Assembly: GCA_021204825.1 (NCBI GenBank)
Contig: JAJPYR010000098.1
Location: 1 to 41,703 of the forward strand
Direction of reading: 5' to 3'
Source of the DNA: Clostridia bacterium
Lineage (GTDB): Bacteria; Bacillota; Clostridia; Christensenellales; Borkfalkiaceae
DNA: 41,703 nucleotides
The position numbers were made by a program, and so were the translations under genes. Below, piece by piece: positions 1-7,141 of this stretch; position 1 is the first letter of the stretch, and each line of letters begins with the position of its first letter. A model generated the notes under the pieces. It was not told where the DNA came from. It was given only the letters and a program-made list of their open reading frames with translations, and searched no databases.

Positions 1-4
1 TTAG

Positions 5-119
5 AAATCTTTGACAATAAAATTATGAAATCTTTGATATTAATATTTCAAAATCTTTGATATTTTTATCGTAAAATCATTGCTATTTTTATTGCAAAAT
101 CTTTGACAATATGCTATAG
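5..119 (+). repeat. Five 23-bp direct repeats (array A)
   Basis: Five tandem units of exactly 23 bp begin at 5, 28, 51, 74 and 97, each opening with AAATCTTTGA or a close variant (unit 4 has AAATCATTGC). The second halves are A/T-rich and more variable. There are no spacers, so this is not a CRISPR array. The array may extend left of the window. Its last two units contain the likely promoter of the downstream ATPase gene, so an operator or iteron-like role is possible. That role is inference. Confidence 0.85.
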
Positions 120-120
120 T
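92..120 (+). promoter_or_regulatory. Promoter of the first DUF4143 ATPase gene
   Basis: TTGCAA (92-97), a 17-bp spacer and TATAGT (115-120). It lies inside repeat units 4 and 5 of array A, so anything binding the repeats would cover it. Confidence 0.6.
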
Positions 121-142
121 AGGTTAAGTAAGAGGGCTGATT

Positions 143-1504
143 ATGGATAATGAGAAGTATAAAAAGCGTATAATTGATTCGCTGGTTGACAAATACATAT
201 CTATCTTTGGGGCTGTTTGCATAGAAGGTCCGAAATTGTGCGGCAAGTCTTGGACTTCATCATATCATTGCAACAGTCAGTTCTTTGTTGGTGATCCGGG
301 AGGTGGTTTTCAGAACCGCAGGCTTGCGGAACTCTCTCCATATACAGTTTTGGCCGGTGAGGCACCACGTCTTATTGATGAATGGCAGGAAGTACCATTA
401 TTGTGGGATGCTGTCAGACACGAGGTTGATGTAAGGGGATTAAGGGGTCAATTTATTCTAACTGGATCCTCAACTCCTCAAAGGAAAGGCGTCCTTCATA
501 GTGGAGCTGGAAGGTACGGCTTTATCAGAATGAACACCATGACTTTGTATGAGACGGGTGATTCTAGTGGGGAGATATCCCTCAGTGATATATGCAATGG
601 TATTTTTACGACTGTATTAACAGGTGAAGTAAACATTTACGATCTTGCAAAATACGTTATCAGGGGAGGGTGGCCGAACAATCTTGATCTTCCTGACGAC
701 CAAATTCATGAGTTGCCGCAGAATTATATTACAGCAATTCTGCATAATGATTTTTACAAATTAGAGAATGCAGAATTTATATCGGAGAATAATGAAGAAA
801 CCAGATATAATGCCGACAAGATGTTTTTGCTGCTGGAATCATTGGCAAGGAATGAAAGCACTGCTGCTAGCAAAAACAAACTGCGTAATGATATAAGTGG
901 CAAAAATGGGGCTGATAATAAGGATAGTGCCGATACTGATGTAGAAGATAAAAAGTTACATGCAGCGACAATTAATCTGTATCTGGATGAACTGGATAAT
1001 ATGTTCATCACAGACAATCAGCCTCCGTTCCATCCAAACATAAGATCCTCTATCCGCGTCAAGCAAATGGAGAAGAGACATTTCTGTGATCCGTCTCTTG
1101 CATGTGCACTTCTCAATGTCAAAACCCCTGATTGGTTAGTGAATAATCTTAATACATTTGGCTTCATGTTTGAAGCTTTAGTGGAACATGATCTCAAGGT
1201 ATATGCGCAGTCCTTTGGCGGCAAGCTGTATCATTACCAGGATTACAACACCAAGAATAATGAAATAGATGCAGTCATAGAGTTGGATGATGGCTCATGG
1301 TGTGCATTTGAAATCAAACTGGGACATAATGAGGTTGAAGATGCAGCAAAGCAGCTTGTAGCCATCAGAGACAGTTTTTTAAACAGCAAAGATGACAAAA
1401 ACAAGGCTCCGTCTGTCCTTTGCGTAATATGCGGTTTAAGCAATGCCGCCTATCTGAGACCAGATGGTGTTTATGTTGTGCCTATAACGGCTTTGAAGAA
1501 CTGA
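143..1504 (+). CDS. ATP-binding protein, DUF4143 family (AAA ATPase with PD-(D/E)XK-like C-terminus)
   Basis: A 453-residue cytoplasmic P-loop ATPase of the AAA/DUF4143 family. Walker A is GPKLCGKS (residues 29-36), Walker B is RLIDE (76-80), and a sensor-like LTGSS follows near 107. The C-terminal part has the D...ExK pattern of the PD-(D/E)XK fold (D376, E390, K392). The ATG is preceded by a weak AGAGGG and by the promoter inside array A. The middle (about 220-290) is a low-complexity, charged linker longer than in the other DUF4143 protein of this window at 23427-24806. The family is widespread in gut anaerobes and archaea, but its cellular role is unknown. The gene appears monocistronic; the next gene has its own promoter. 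Family assignment is firm, function is not. Confidence 0.85.
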   Translation: MDNEKYKKRIIDSLVDKYISIFGAVCIEGPKLCGKSWTSSYHCNSQFFVGDPGGGFQNRRLAELSPYTVLAGEAPRLIDEWQEVPLLWDAVRHEVDVRGLRGQFILTGSSTPQRKGVLHSGAGRYGFIRMNTMTLYETGDSSGEISLSDICNGIFTTVLTGEVNIYDLAKYVIRGGWPNNLDLPDDQIHELPQNYITAILHNDFYKLENAEFISENNEETRYNADKMFLLLESLARNESTAASKNKLRNDISGKNGADNKDSADTDVEDKKLHAATINLYLDELDNMFITDNQPPFHPNIRSSIRVKQMEKRHFCDPSLACALLNVKTPDWLVNNLNTFGFMFEALVEHDLKVYAQSFGGKLYHYQDYNTKNNEIDAVIELDDGSWCAFEIKLGHNEVEDAAKQLVAIRDSFLNSKDDKNKAPSVLCVICGLSNAAYLRPDGVYVVPITALKN

Positions 1505-1577
1505 TGAAGGGCGCATGAAGCACTGCAGATTAGCACATAATGCAAGGCAAGCGGGAATGTATGCCGGGCAAAAAGCA

Positions 1578-1606
1578 TTGTACAAATCCATGTTAGGTGG
1601 TATAAT
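1578..1606 (+). promoter_or_regulatory. Promoter of the tyrA-obg-rsfS operon
   Basis: A perfect TATAAT at 1601-1606 is preceded at 17 bp by a weak TTGTAC (1578-1583). It lies 32 bp before the prephenate dehydrogenase start and is the only good promoter I see for the following gene run. Confidence 0.55.
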
Positions 1607-1637
1607 TTGGTCAAGGAATGGTATAGGGAGCTTGGAT

Positions 1638-2498
1638 ATGCGCATAGTTGTCGCAGGTCTCGGGATTATAGGCGGATCCATCTGCATGTCTTTGAAGCGT
1701 GCCGGATACAGCGTGGACGGCTGGAACCGCTCCAAGGACACTCTGCAGTATGCCCTGGATAACGGCATTATAGACGGGAAGGCAGAAAGTTTCACAGATT
1801 ATGATGTCGCAATCATAGCCCTTCCGCCGGAGGCCACCATAGACTTCATCAACAAGGCTGCATTCAAGGACGGGGCCATAGTTGCGGATGCGTGCGGCAT
1901 CAAGGGCTGGATGGAAGAGAGGGTGTATGCGAGGGAGCGCAACTTCAGGTATGTGGGCTGCCATCCTATGGCCGGCAAGGAGACGAGCGGCATAAAGAGC
2001 GCCAGCGCGGCACTCTTTGACGGTGCCAGCATAGTCGTGGTTGAGGCACCGCAGACAGACCCTGATGCATACAATACTATAATAGGCCTCGCCAGGGTTA
2101 TGGGCTTCAGGCTTGCGGTGAAGTGCTCTTCAGAGGTCCATGACAGGAAGATAGCGTACACGTCCCAGCTGTGCCACATAATATCCAACTGCTACGTAAA
2201 GAATGACGAGATAGAGAACTGCCTGGGCTTCACAGGCGGAAGCTTCAGGGACATGACAAGGATCTCCAGGGTAAGCCCGGACATGTGGACATCCCTCTAT
2301 ATGAAGAACACAGACGCCCTTTTGGGGGACATAGACAACCTCGTGGAGAATCTTGTAAAGGTCCGGGACGCAATAGCGGCCGGGGATGAAACAGAGCTGG
2401 AAAAGGTGCTTGCAGGCGGAGTGGAGAGAAGCAGGCAGGCTACGGAAGTGAAGTACAGCCCGGAAACAGAGCTCATACGGCTGCAGGACAAGGCATAA
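1638..2498 (+). CDS. tyrA: Prephenate dehydrogenase
   Basis: A 286-residue NAD(P)-dependent prephenate dehydrogenase, converting prephenate to 4-hydroxyphenylpyruvate in tyrosine biosynthesis. The N-terminus is a Rossmann fold with GLGIIGGS (residues 7-14). The conserved HPMAGKE of the family follows in the middle and is typical of the catalytic region. The start at 1638 is chosen over an upstream in-frame start at 1515 because AGGGAG lies 7 nt upstream and the protein then begins directly at the first beta strand. There is no C-terminal ACT domain, so feedback control by tyrosine through such a domain is not expected. The stop overlaps the next start as TAATG, indicating translational coupling. 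Confidence 0.88.
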   Translation: MRIVVAGLGIIGGSICMSLKRAGYSVDGWNRSKDTLQYALDNGIIDGKAESFTDYDVAIIALPPEATIDFINKAAFKDGAIVADACGIKGWMEERVYARERNFRYVGCHPMAGKETSGIKSASAALFDGASIVVVEAPQTDPDAYNTIIGLARVMGFRLAVKCSSEVHDRKIAYTSQLCHIISNCYVKNDEIENCLGFTGGSFRDMTRISRVSPDMWTSLYMKNTDALLGDIDNLVENLVKVRDAIAAGDETELEKVLAGGVERSRQATEVKYSPETELIRLQDKA

Positions 2499-2878
2499 TG
2501 AAACCAAAGGCCTGCAGGGTTATAATAGAAGGAGAGCACGGATGCGAGACAAGGGGCCTTCTGCATGATAATGCAGAAGATGGGTCTTTCAAGGTTTCGT
2601 TCCGCTATGAAGGGGACAGCGTGGATGTGGAGCTGGTTCCCGGTGGAGTGCATTATGCAAGGCGCGGAAGGCAGTATGTAGATGTGGTGTACGCGGCGGG
2701 CAAATGGACGCTGTGCAGGATAGGCACGGGGCCTTTGGCCGGAGAGTTTGAAGTGTATACGGAAAGAGCGGACATTGCAAGGAACAACGGGCGGACGGAG
2801 CTGGAGGTTGTGTACAGTTCCGGGGCGCCCGCGAAAGAAAAATATACAGTTAAAATGAGTATATGTGTGGGGGAATAA
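2498..2878 (+). CDS. DUF1934 domain protein (YwiB-like)
   Basis: A small 126-residue protein with alternating strands and the ending LEVVYSSGAPAKEKY typical of the DUF1934/YwiB family, which has a calycin-like beta-barrel and no established reaction. It starts inside the stop codon of tyrA and ends 1 nt before the next start, so it is part of the same transcript. No signal peptide or membrane segment is visible. Family assignment rests on length and the C-terminal pattern and is moderately sure. Confidence 0.6.
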   Translation: MKPKACRVIIEGEHGCETRGLLHDNAEDGSFKVSFRYEGDSVDVELVPGGVHYARRGRQYVDVVYAAGKWTLCRIGTGPLAGEFEVYTERADIARNNGRTELEVVYSSGAPAKEKYTVKMSICVGE

Positions 2879-2879
2879 G

Positions 2880-3533
2880 ATGAAGATTGAGTATTTCGGG
2901 CATTCGTGCTTCAGGATTACAGACAGCGCCGGCTTCAGTATTGTGACAGATCCGTTCCCGGAGGACGTGGGCTTCTGCATGCCCAATATAGAAGCGGACC
3001 TTGTGACCATATCGCACAATCATTATGACCACAACGCCATAGAGAAGATTACGGGAAAGTATGTGGGCGCCAACAAGCCCGGCCGTTACAAGGTTGCAGG
3101 GCATGACGTGGAAGGCATAGCATGCTGGCATGACCCTCTGCAGGGCCGCTTGAGAGGCCCTTCCGTGGCGTTCAAGTACAGGCTGGACGGACTGGACGTG
3201 TGCCATCTGGGAGACTTGGGGGAGACTTTCAGCCCTGAGGTTGCAGCACGCTTTGGCCATGTGGATGTACTGTTCATACCCGTAGGGGGCGTCTTCACTA
3301 TAGACGCCAAAGAGGCCAAAATGTATGCGGACGCAATCGGCGCAAAGATTGTGATACCCATGCATTACTGGGTTCCCGGCTGCACGCTCAACATAGACAG
3401 GGTCAGTGAGTTCTCAAAGCGCCTCAGGAAAGAGTACCTGGTGGAGAAGCCGGACGGGATATATGAAGTCCCGGACCCTGCCTCTTTGGAACAGCCGGAA
3501 GTTGTCATAATGACGAGAATAACCAGAATTTAG
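2880..3533 (+). CDS. MBL-fold metal-dependent hydrolase
   Basis: A 217-residue metallo-beta-lactamase-fold hydrolase. It opens with MKIEYFGHSCF and has the metal ligand motif HNHYDHNA (HxHxDH) near residue 48, with further ligand histidines in HLGD and PMHYW. This is the UPF0173/UlaG-like cytoplasmic branch; the substrate cannot be told. The ATG at 2880 is chosen over an in-frame GTG at 2865 because GGGGGA lies just upstream and the protein then starts at the first conserved strand. It follows the DUF1934 gene by one base and is followed within 7 bases by obgE. Confidence 0.8.
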   Translation: MKIEYFGHSCFRITDSAGFSIVTDPFPEDVGFCMPNIEADLVTISHNHYDHNAIEKITGKYVGANKPGRYKVAGHDVEGIACWHDPLQGRLRGPSVAFKYRLDGLDVCHLGDLGETFSPEVAARFGHVDVLFIPVGGVFTIDAKEAKMYADAIGAKIVIPMHYWVPGCTLNIDRVSEFSKRLRKEYLVEKPDGIYEVPDPASLEQPEVVIMTRITRI

Positions 3534-3540
3534 GAGACAG

Positions 3541-4821
3541 ATGGCAGACAGGAAAATATTCACGGACAAAATCTGGATAACGGTCAAGTCCGGAGACGGC
3601 GGAGACGGAATGAATTCCTTCAAGTCGTATAAAGGAAAGCCGGCGTGCGGCCCGGACGGAGGGGACGGCGGCAACGGCGGGAATGTGTATCTGCAGGCAG
3701 ACAAGGACATGGGAGACCTGCTTGCCTTCCGCTACAAGAACAAGTTCAAGGCCGGAAACGGCGAGCGCGGCGGCTCCGCCATGTGCACCGGCCATAACGG
3801 CGAGGATGTCATAATAAAGGTCCCCACAGGAACGGTTGTAAGGGACCGTGAGACGGATGCCGTCATTGCGGACATGTTCGAGGACGGCGAGATGAAGCTT
3901 ATAGTGGAGGGCGGCCGCGGCGGAAAGGGAAACATCCGCTTCACCACGGCAAAGCGCCACGCCCCCAACTTTGCACAGAAGGGCGAGAAGACAGAGCCGC
4001 ATGAGATAGTCCTGGAGCTCAAGGTCATAGCGGACGTGGGCATCATAGGCTTCCCCAATGTCGGCAAGTCCACGCTCCTTTCCAAAATCTCCGGAGCCCA
4101 TCCCAAGATTGCCGGATACCACTTCACAACCCTTGCGCCCAACTTAGGGGTGGTGCAGCGCTATGACCGCTCTTTTGTTGCAGCGGACATCCCGGGGCTC
4201 ATAGAAGGAGCCTCGGAGGGCGCAGGCTTAGGCCATGACTTTCTCCGCCATATAGAGCGCACGCGCATGCTTCTTCACATCGTGGACATATCCGGAGTGG
4301 AGGGCAGGGACCCCATAGAGGACTTTGAAACCATCCTTTCAGAGCTGGCGGGATACAGCGAGCTGCTTGCGGGCCTTCCGCAGATAATAGGCCTCAACAA
4401 GTGCGACATATACGGCGCCGCAGAGAACATAAAGCGCTTCCGTAAAAAATACGGCAAAAAGTACCAGATATACGAGATTTCAGCCATCCAGGCGGAAGGC
4501 CTTGAGGACCTCCTGGACGCCGTATTTGAAAAGCTTGACACACTTCCCCCTGTGGAGCGCATGGAGGCGGATGAGACCTTCACATACCGCAAGGACTCCA
4601 ATCTCTCATATGACGTCTTCGTGGACGGGGACGCATACGTGGTTGTGGGAGACTTTGTGGACATGCTCTGCCGCTCCGTAGTCCTCACGGACGCGGACAG
4701 CATGGCGTACTTCCAGAAGGTAATCCGAGAGAAGGGCATCATAGACCGCCTTATAAAGATGGGCATCAAGGAAGGGGACACCGTCTCCATAGGGGACGTG
4801 GAGTTCGAGTACATCCCTTAA
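3541..4821 (+). CDS. obgE: Obg family GTPase
   Basis: A 426-residue Obg/CgtA GTPase involved in 50S ribosome assembly and stress signalling. Domain order: glycine-rich Obg fold (1-160, with SGDGGDG), G domain with P-loop GFPNVGKST (170-178), G3 DIPGL (216-220) and G4 NKCD (286-289), then a C-terminal OCT domain (about 350-426). All nucleotide-binding motifs are intact and the length is normal. AGGAGA overlaps the stop codon of the preceding gene and is spaced correctly from the ATG. The neighbours yhbY, nadD, yqeK and rsfS are its usual partners in Firmicutes. Confidence 0.96.
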   Translation: MADRKIFTDKIWITVKSGDGGDGMNSFKSYKGKPACGPDGGDGGNGGNVYLQADKDMGDLLAFRYKNKFKAGNGERGGSAMCTGHNGEDVIIKVPTGTVVRDRETDAVIADMFEDGEMKLIVEGGRGGKGNIRFTTAKRHAPNFAQKGEKTEPHEIVLELKVIADVGIIGFPNVGKSTLLSKISGAHPKIAGYHFTTLAPNLGVVQRYDRSFVAADIPGLIEGASEGAGLGHDFLRHIERTRMLLHIVDISGVEGRDPIEDFETILSELAGYSELLAGLPQIIGLNKCDIYGAAENIKRFRKKYGKKYQIYEISAIQAEGLEDLLDAVFEKLDTLPPVERMEADETFTYRKDSNLSYDVFVDGDAYVVVGDFVDMLCRSVVLTDADSMAYFQKVIREKGIIDRLIKMGIKEGDTVSIGDVEFEYIP

Positions 4822-4995
4822 ATCCCGCAGGCGGGATTAATGGCAACCAATGCCCTTTCTAAGAGACCGCACAGGGCTCCAGAAGCCCTGCCGCAAGCCT
4901 GCGGACAAAAGTCCTGCAGGGGCGCTTTCGGCGCAGAATATGCTTTAAACAACGCCTTCTGGCGGCATCCTTAAGGATGCAAGCTGGCGTGAAGG
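4821..4995 (+). promoter_or_regulatory. Structured obgE-yhbY spacer with RBS-masking hairpin
   Basis: This 180-bp spacer holds several inverted repeats: a perfect 18-bp palindrome (4821-4838) starting at the last base of the obgE stop codon, a nested hairpin around 4884-4920, and a hairpin with arms CCTTC (4955-4959) plus GCATCC (4965-4970), loop TTAA, then GGATGC (4975-4980) plus GAAGG (4991-4995). The last arm is the Shine-Dalgarno of yhbY, so folding would hide it. No T-run follows any stem, so these do not look like terminators. Confidence 0.55.
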
Positions 4996-5001
4996 AATGA
5001 T

Positions 5002-5298
5002 ATGCTGACATCCAAACAGAGAAGCAGGTTAAAGTCTCTCGCATCCGTTATGGAGCCTGTGGGGCAGGTAGGAAAAGAGGGCATAGGGGACAATATGCTC
5101 AAGAGCTTTTCAGACTGCCTTGAAAAGCGGGAGCTTATAAAGGTCGCCATTCAGAACAACTCCCCGGATGAGGCGGAAGAGACAGGCAGGGAGCTTGCGC
5201 GCCTCCTCAATGCAGAGTGCGTCATTGTCATCGGCCGAAAGGCTGTCCTGTACAGGCGCTCATCCCGCAAGGACGTGGAGCACATCAAGCTGGACTAA
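5002..5298 (+). CDS. yhbY: YhbY/CRM-domain RNA-binding protein
   Basis: A 98-residue single CRM-domain protein that binds pre-50S ribosomal RNA. It carries the GxxG-type loop (GKEGIG, about residues 24-29) and the C-terminal IGRKAVLYRR strand. The length is typical. GAAGGA (4991-4996) precedes the ATG by 5 nt, but this site lies in a potential hairpin, which suggests translational control. It sits between obgE and nadD, the usual ribosome-assembly context. Confidence 0.92.
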   Translation: MLTSKQRSRLKSLASVMEPVGQVGKEGIGDNMLKSFSDCLEKRELIKVAIQNNSPDEAEETGRELARLLNAECVIVIGRKAVLYRRSSRKDVEHIKLD

Positions 5299-5306
5299 GG
5301 CAGCAT

Positions 5307-5326
5307 CCGGCCCTTAAAGGGGCCGG
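5307..5326 (+). promoter_or_regulatory. Hairpin in the yhbY-nadD spacer
   Basis: A 7-bp GC stem (CCGGCCC / GGGCCGG) with a 6-nt loop and no T-run. It is probably an RNA processing or stability element inside the operon rather than a terminator. Confidence 0.4.
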
Positions 5327-5365
5327 TATGAGCACATACGCAGAGCTTTTATATACAGAGGCATC

Positions 5366-6502
5366 ATGAGAATAGGCCTGTACGGAGGGGCATTCAACCC
5401 GGTGCACAGCGAGCACGTGAGAGTGGCGCAGGCGGCGGTGGAGGCCCTTGGACTGGACAAGTTAATAGTAATTCCCACATACATTTCCCCGCACAAGAAA
5501 GGGGACATTATGGCCAGGGGCAAGGACAGGGCTGAGATGTGCCGGCATGCCTTTGAAAGCATGCCGTGCGCGGAAGTGTCCAATGTGGAGCTGAAGCGCA
5601 AGGGCATAAGCTACTCGTATGTAACGTGCAGGCACTTTAAAAAGAAGTACCCGGATGATGACCTGTTCTTTATAATGGGCGCGGACATGCTGGAGACCTT
5701 CTCTAGCTGGAAGGAGCCGGAGGAGATTCTAAAATGTGTAACCCTGGCTGTCGCAGGCCGTGAAGGGGAAAAGGACCTGCGCAGCTTAATCCTGGCCTTT
5801 GCCAAAAAGTTCCCTCATAGCGAGATAGTGTCCGTGGGTTACACCGGCTCCAAAGTCTCCTCCACAAGAGTCCGCTGCCTGGCAGCGCTGGGCGAGGATC
5901 TGGGGGATCTTGTGCCGGAAAAGGTACGTACGTACATAAAGCACCACGGGATATATCTCATGCCTAGAATAGCCTCCTGCAGGAAGTACATCAAGGAAAA
6001 GCGCTGGAAACACTCCGTCCGTGTGGCTGTAATGGCCGCGGAGAACTGCAGACGCATGGGCATCTTTGAAGAAGACGCAATAATCGCCGGCGGCCTTCAT
6101 GACTGCGCCAAGTACACCAGCCTGGACTCTCCGGACCTCAAGGGCTTCGTGTGCCCGCCGGATGTCCCGGAGCCTGTGCTGCACCAGTTTACAGGGGCGT
6201 ATATGGCAGAGCATGTCTTCGGCATAACGGATGAGAACATATTGAACGCCATACGCTACCATACCAGCGGAAGGGAGAACATGGGGCCGCTTGAGAAGCT
6301 CCTGTTCCTTTCGGACATGCTGGAGGAGGGCAGGGACTTTGAAGGCGTGGACCACCTTCGCGAGGTCTTCGCGAAGGATATAGACAGGTGCCTGTATGAG
6401 TCACTGAAGCAGCAGGTGGCATACCTGGAGAGCACAGGAAAGCCCGTATATCCTCTGACAAAGCGGGCCTATGAATACATAAAGGAGCAGTATGAACAGT
6501 AA
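5366..6502 (+). CDS. nadD: NadD-YqeK fusion: nicotinate-nucleotide adenylyltransferase and HD-domain hydrolase
   Basis: A 378-residue fusion of two proteins that are often separate neighbours. Residues 1-195 are NadD, which forms deaminoNAD from nicotinate mononucleotide and ATP, with GGAFNPVHSEH (7-17) and VSSTRVR (164-170). Residues about 200-378 are a YqeK-type HD-domain hydrolase with H216, H245 and D246 (GGLHDCAK); YqeK homologues hydrolyse Ap4A symmetrically. The reading frame is continuous between the parts, so this is a real fusion. It starts at ATG 5366 after GAGG and overlaps the next gene by 11 nt, implying coupled translation with rsfS. Confidence 0.92.
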   Translation: MRIGLYGGAFNPVHSEHVRVAQAAVEALGLDKLIVIPTYISPHKKGDIMARGKDRAEMCRHAFESMPCAEVSNVELKRKGISYSYVTCRHFKKKYPDDDLFFIMGADMLETFSSWKEPEEILKCVTLAVAGREGEKDLRSLILAFAKKFPHSEIVSVGYTGSKVSSTRVRCLAALGEDLGDLVPEKVRTYIKHHGIYLMPRIASCRKYIKEKRWKHSVRVAVMAAENCRRMGIFEEDAIIAGGLHDCAKYTSLDSPDLKGFVCPPDVPEPVLHQFTGAYMAEHVFGITDENILNAIRYHTSGRENMGPLEKLLFLSDMLEEGRDFEGVDHLREVFAKDIDRCLYESLKQQVAYLESTGKPVYPLTKRAYEYIKEQYEQ

Positions 6503-6845
6503 AGAAACAGCGCTTGCCATATGCAAGTGCCTTGCACAGAAGAAAGCAAAGGGCATAGTATACATAGAGGTGAAGGACCAGTCCAGCGTCTGCGACTACT
6601 TTGTAGTGGCAGGCGGCACGTCCAGAATCCAGGTCCGCTCCCTTGCCGAGACCGTGGATGAGAAGATGGAGGAGCTGTACGGCCTCACTCCACGCCGCAG
6701 CGAAGGCATCCGCGAGGGCCGCTGGGCCGTCCTGGACTATGCGGACGTGGTGGTGCACATCTTCGGCGACGAAGAGCGCGACTTCTACAACCTTGAGCGC
6801 CTCTGGGAGAACGGGGACAACCTTGTGCACTACGAAGAGGACTGA
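6492..6845 (+). CDS. rsfS: Ribosome silencing factor RsfS
   Basis: A 117-residue RsfS/Iojap family protein that binds uL14 on the 50S subunit and blocks subunit joining under starvation. The family pattern is clear: CDYFVVAGGTS near residue 36, EGIREGRWAVLDYADVVVHIF in the middle and FYNLERLW near the C-terminus. It is the last gene of the operon and starts 11 nt inside the end of the nadD-yqeK gene. Confidence 0.95.
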   Translation: MNSKETALAICKCLAQKKAKGIVYIEVKDQSSVCDYFVVAGGTSRIQVRSLAETVDEKMEELYGLTPRRSEGIREGRWAVLDYADVVVHIFGDEERDFYNLERLWENGDNLVHYEED

Positions 6846-6881
6846 CAAAGTCCCCTTTGCAGGCATCCAGAGCAACACAAT

Positions 6882-6923
6882 CCAAGCAAAAAAGGCTTCC
6901 GCAAAGCGGAGGCTTTTTGCTTG
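6882..6923 (+). terminator. Intrinsic terminator after rsfS
   Basis: A 42-nt near-perfect inverted repeat: GC-rich core GGCTTCCGC / GCGGAGGC, loop AAA, A-tract before and T-tract after. It could work on both strands between the convergent rsfS and helicase genes. Confidence 0.85.
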
Positions 6924-7000
6924 GGAAAGTTTGACAGCGCCATCTGTCCTCTGTGCACCCCTTGTTTTGCACATATATGAACCCGTATGAGCTGTTTTTT

Positions 7001-7080
7001 GGACTTTTCGATAAAAAACAGGCTTAAAAATCGGACTTTTCAACAAAGATCGAGCCTTAAAAAAACGGACTTTTCAAGAG
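7001..7080 (-). repeat. Direct-repeat array C, about 33-bp period
   Basis: Three units start at 7001, 7033 and 7067 (spacing 32 and 34) with GGACTTTTC as the common core, each followed by an A-rich tract and a CAGGCTTAAAAA-like end. On the minus strand the core reads GAAAAGTCC, related to the GACAAAAAGTCC core of array D at 15365. It lies between the rsfS terminator and the terminator of the minus-strand helicase gene and is not part of any gene. Confidence 0.7.
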
Positions 7081-7116
7081 AGCATGCATAATTGCAGCAG
7101 CAGTCTGCAGGCAACA

Positions 7117-7141
7117 GAAAAGCCTCACTTCGTGTGAGGCT
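7117..7141 (-). terminator. Terminator of the RecD-like helicase gene
   Basis: Stem AGCCTCAC (7121-7128) / GTGAGGCT (7134-7141) with a 5-nt loop; on the minus strand it is followed by a short T-run. It abuts the helicase stop codon. Confidence 0.75.

Noticed and set aside
5..119. CRISPR array
   Set aside because: The units follow one another directly with a fixed 23-bp period and no unique spacers; the same holds for the 33-bp arrays. No cas genes are present.
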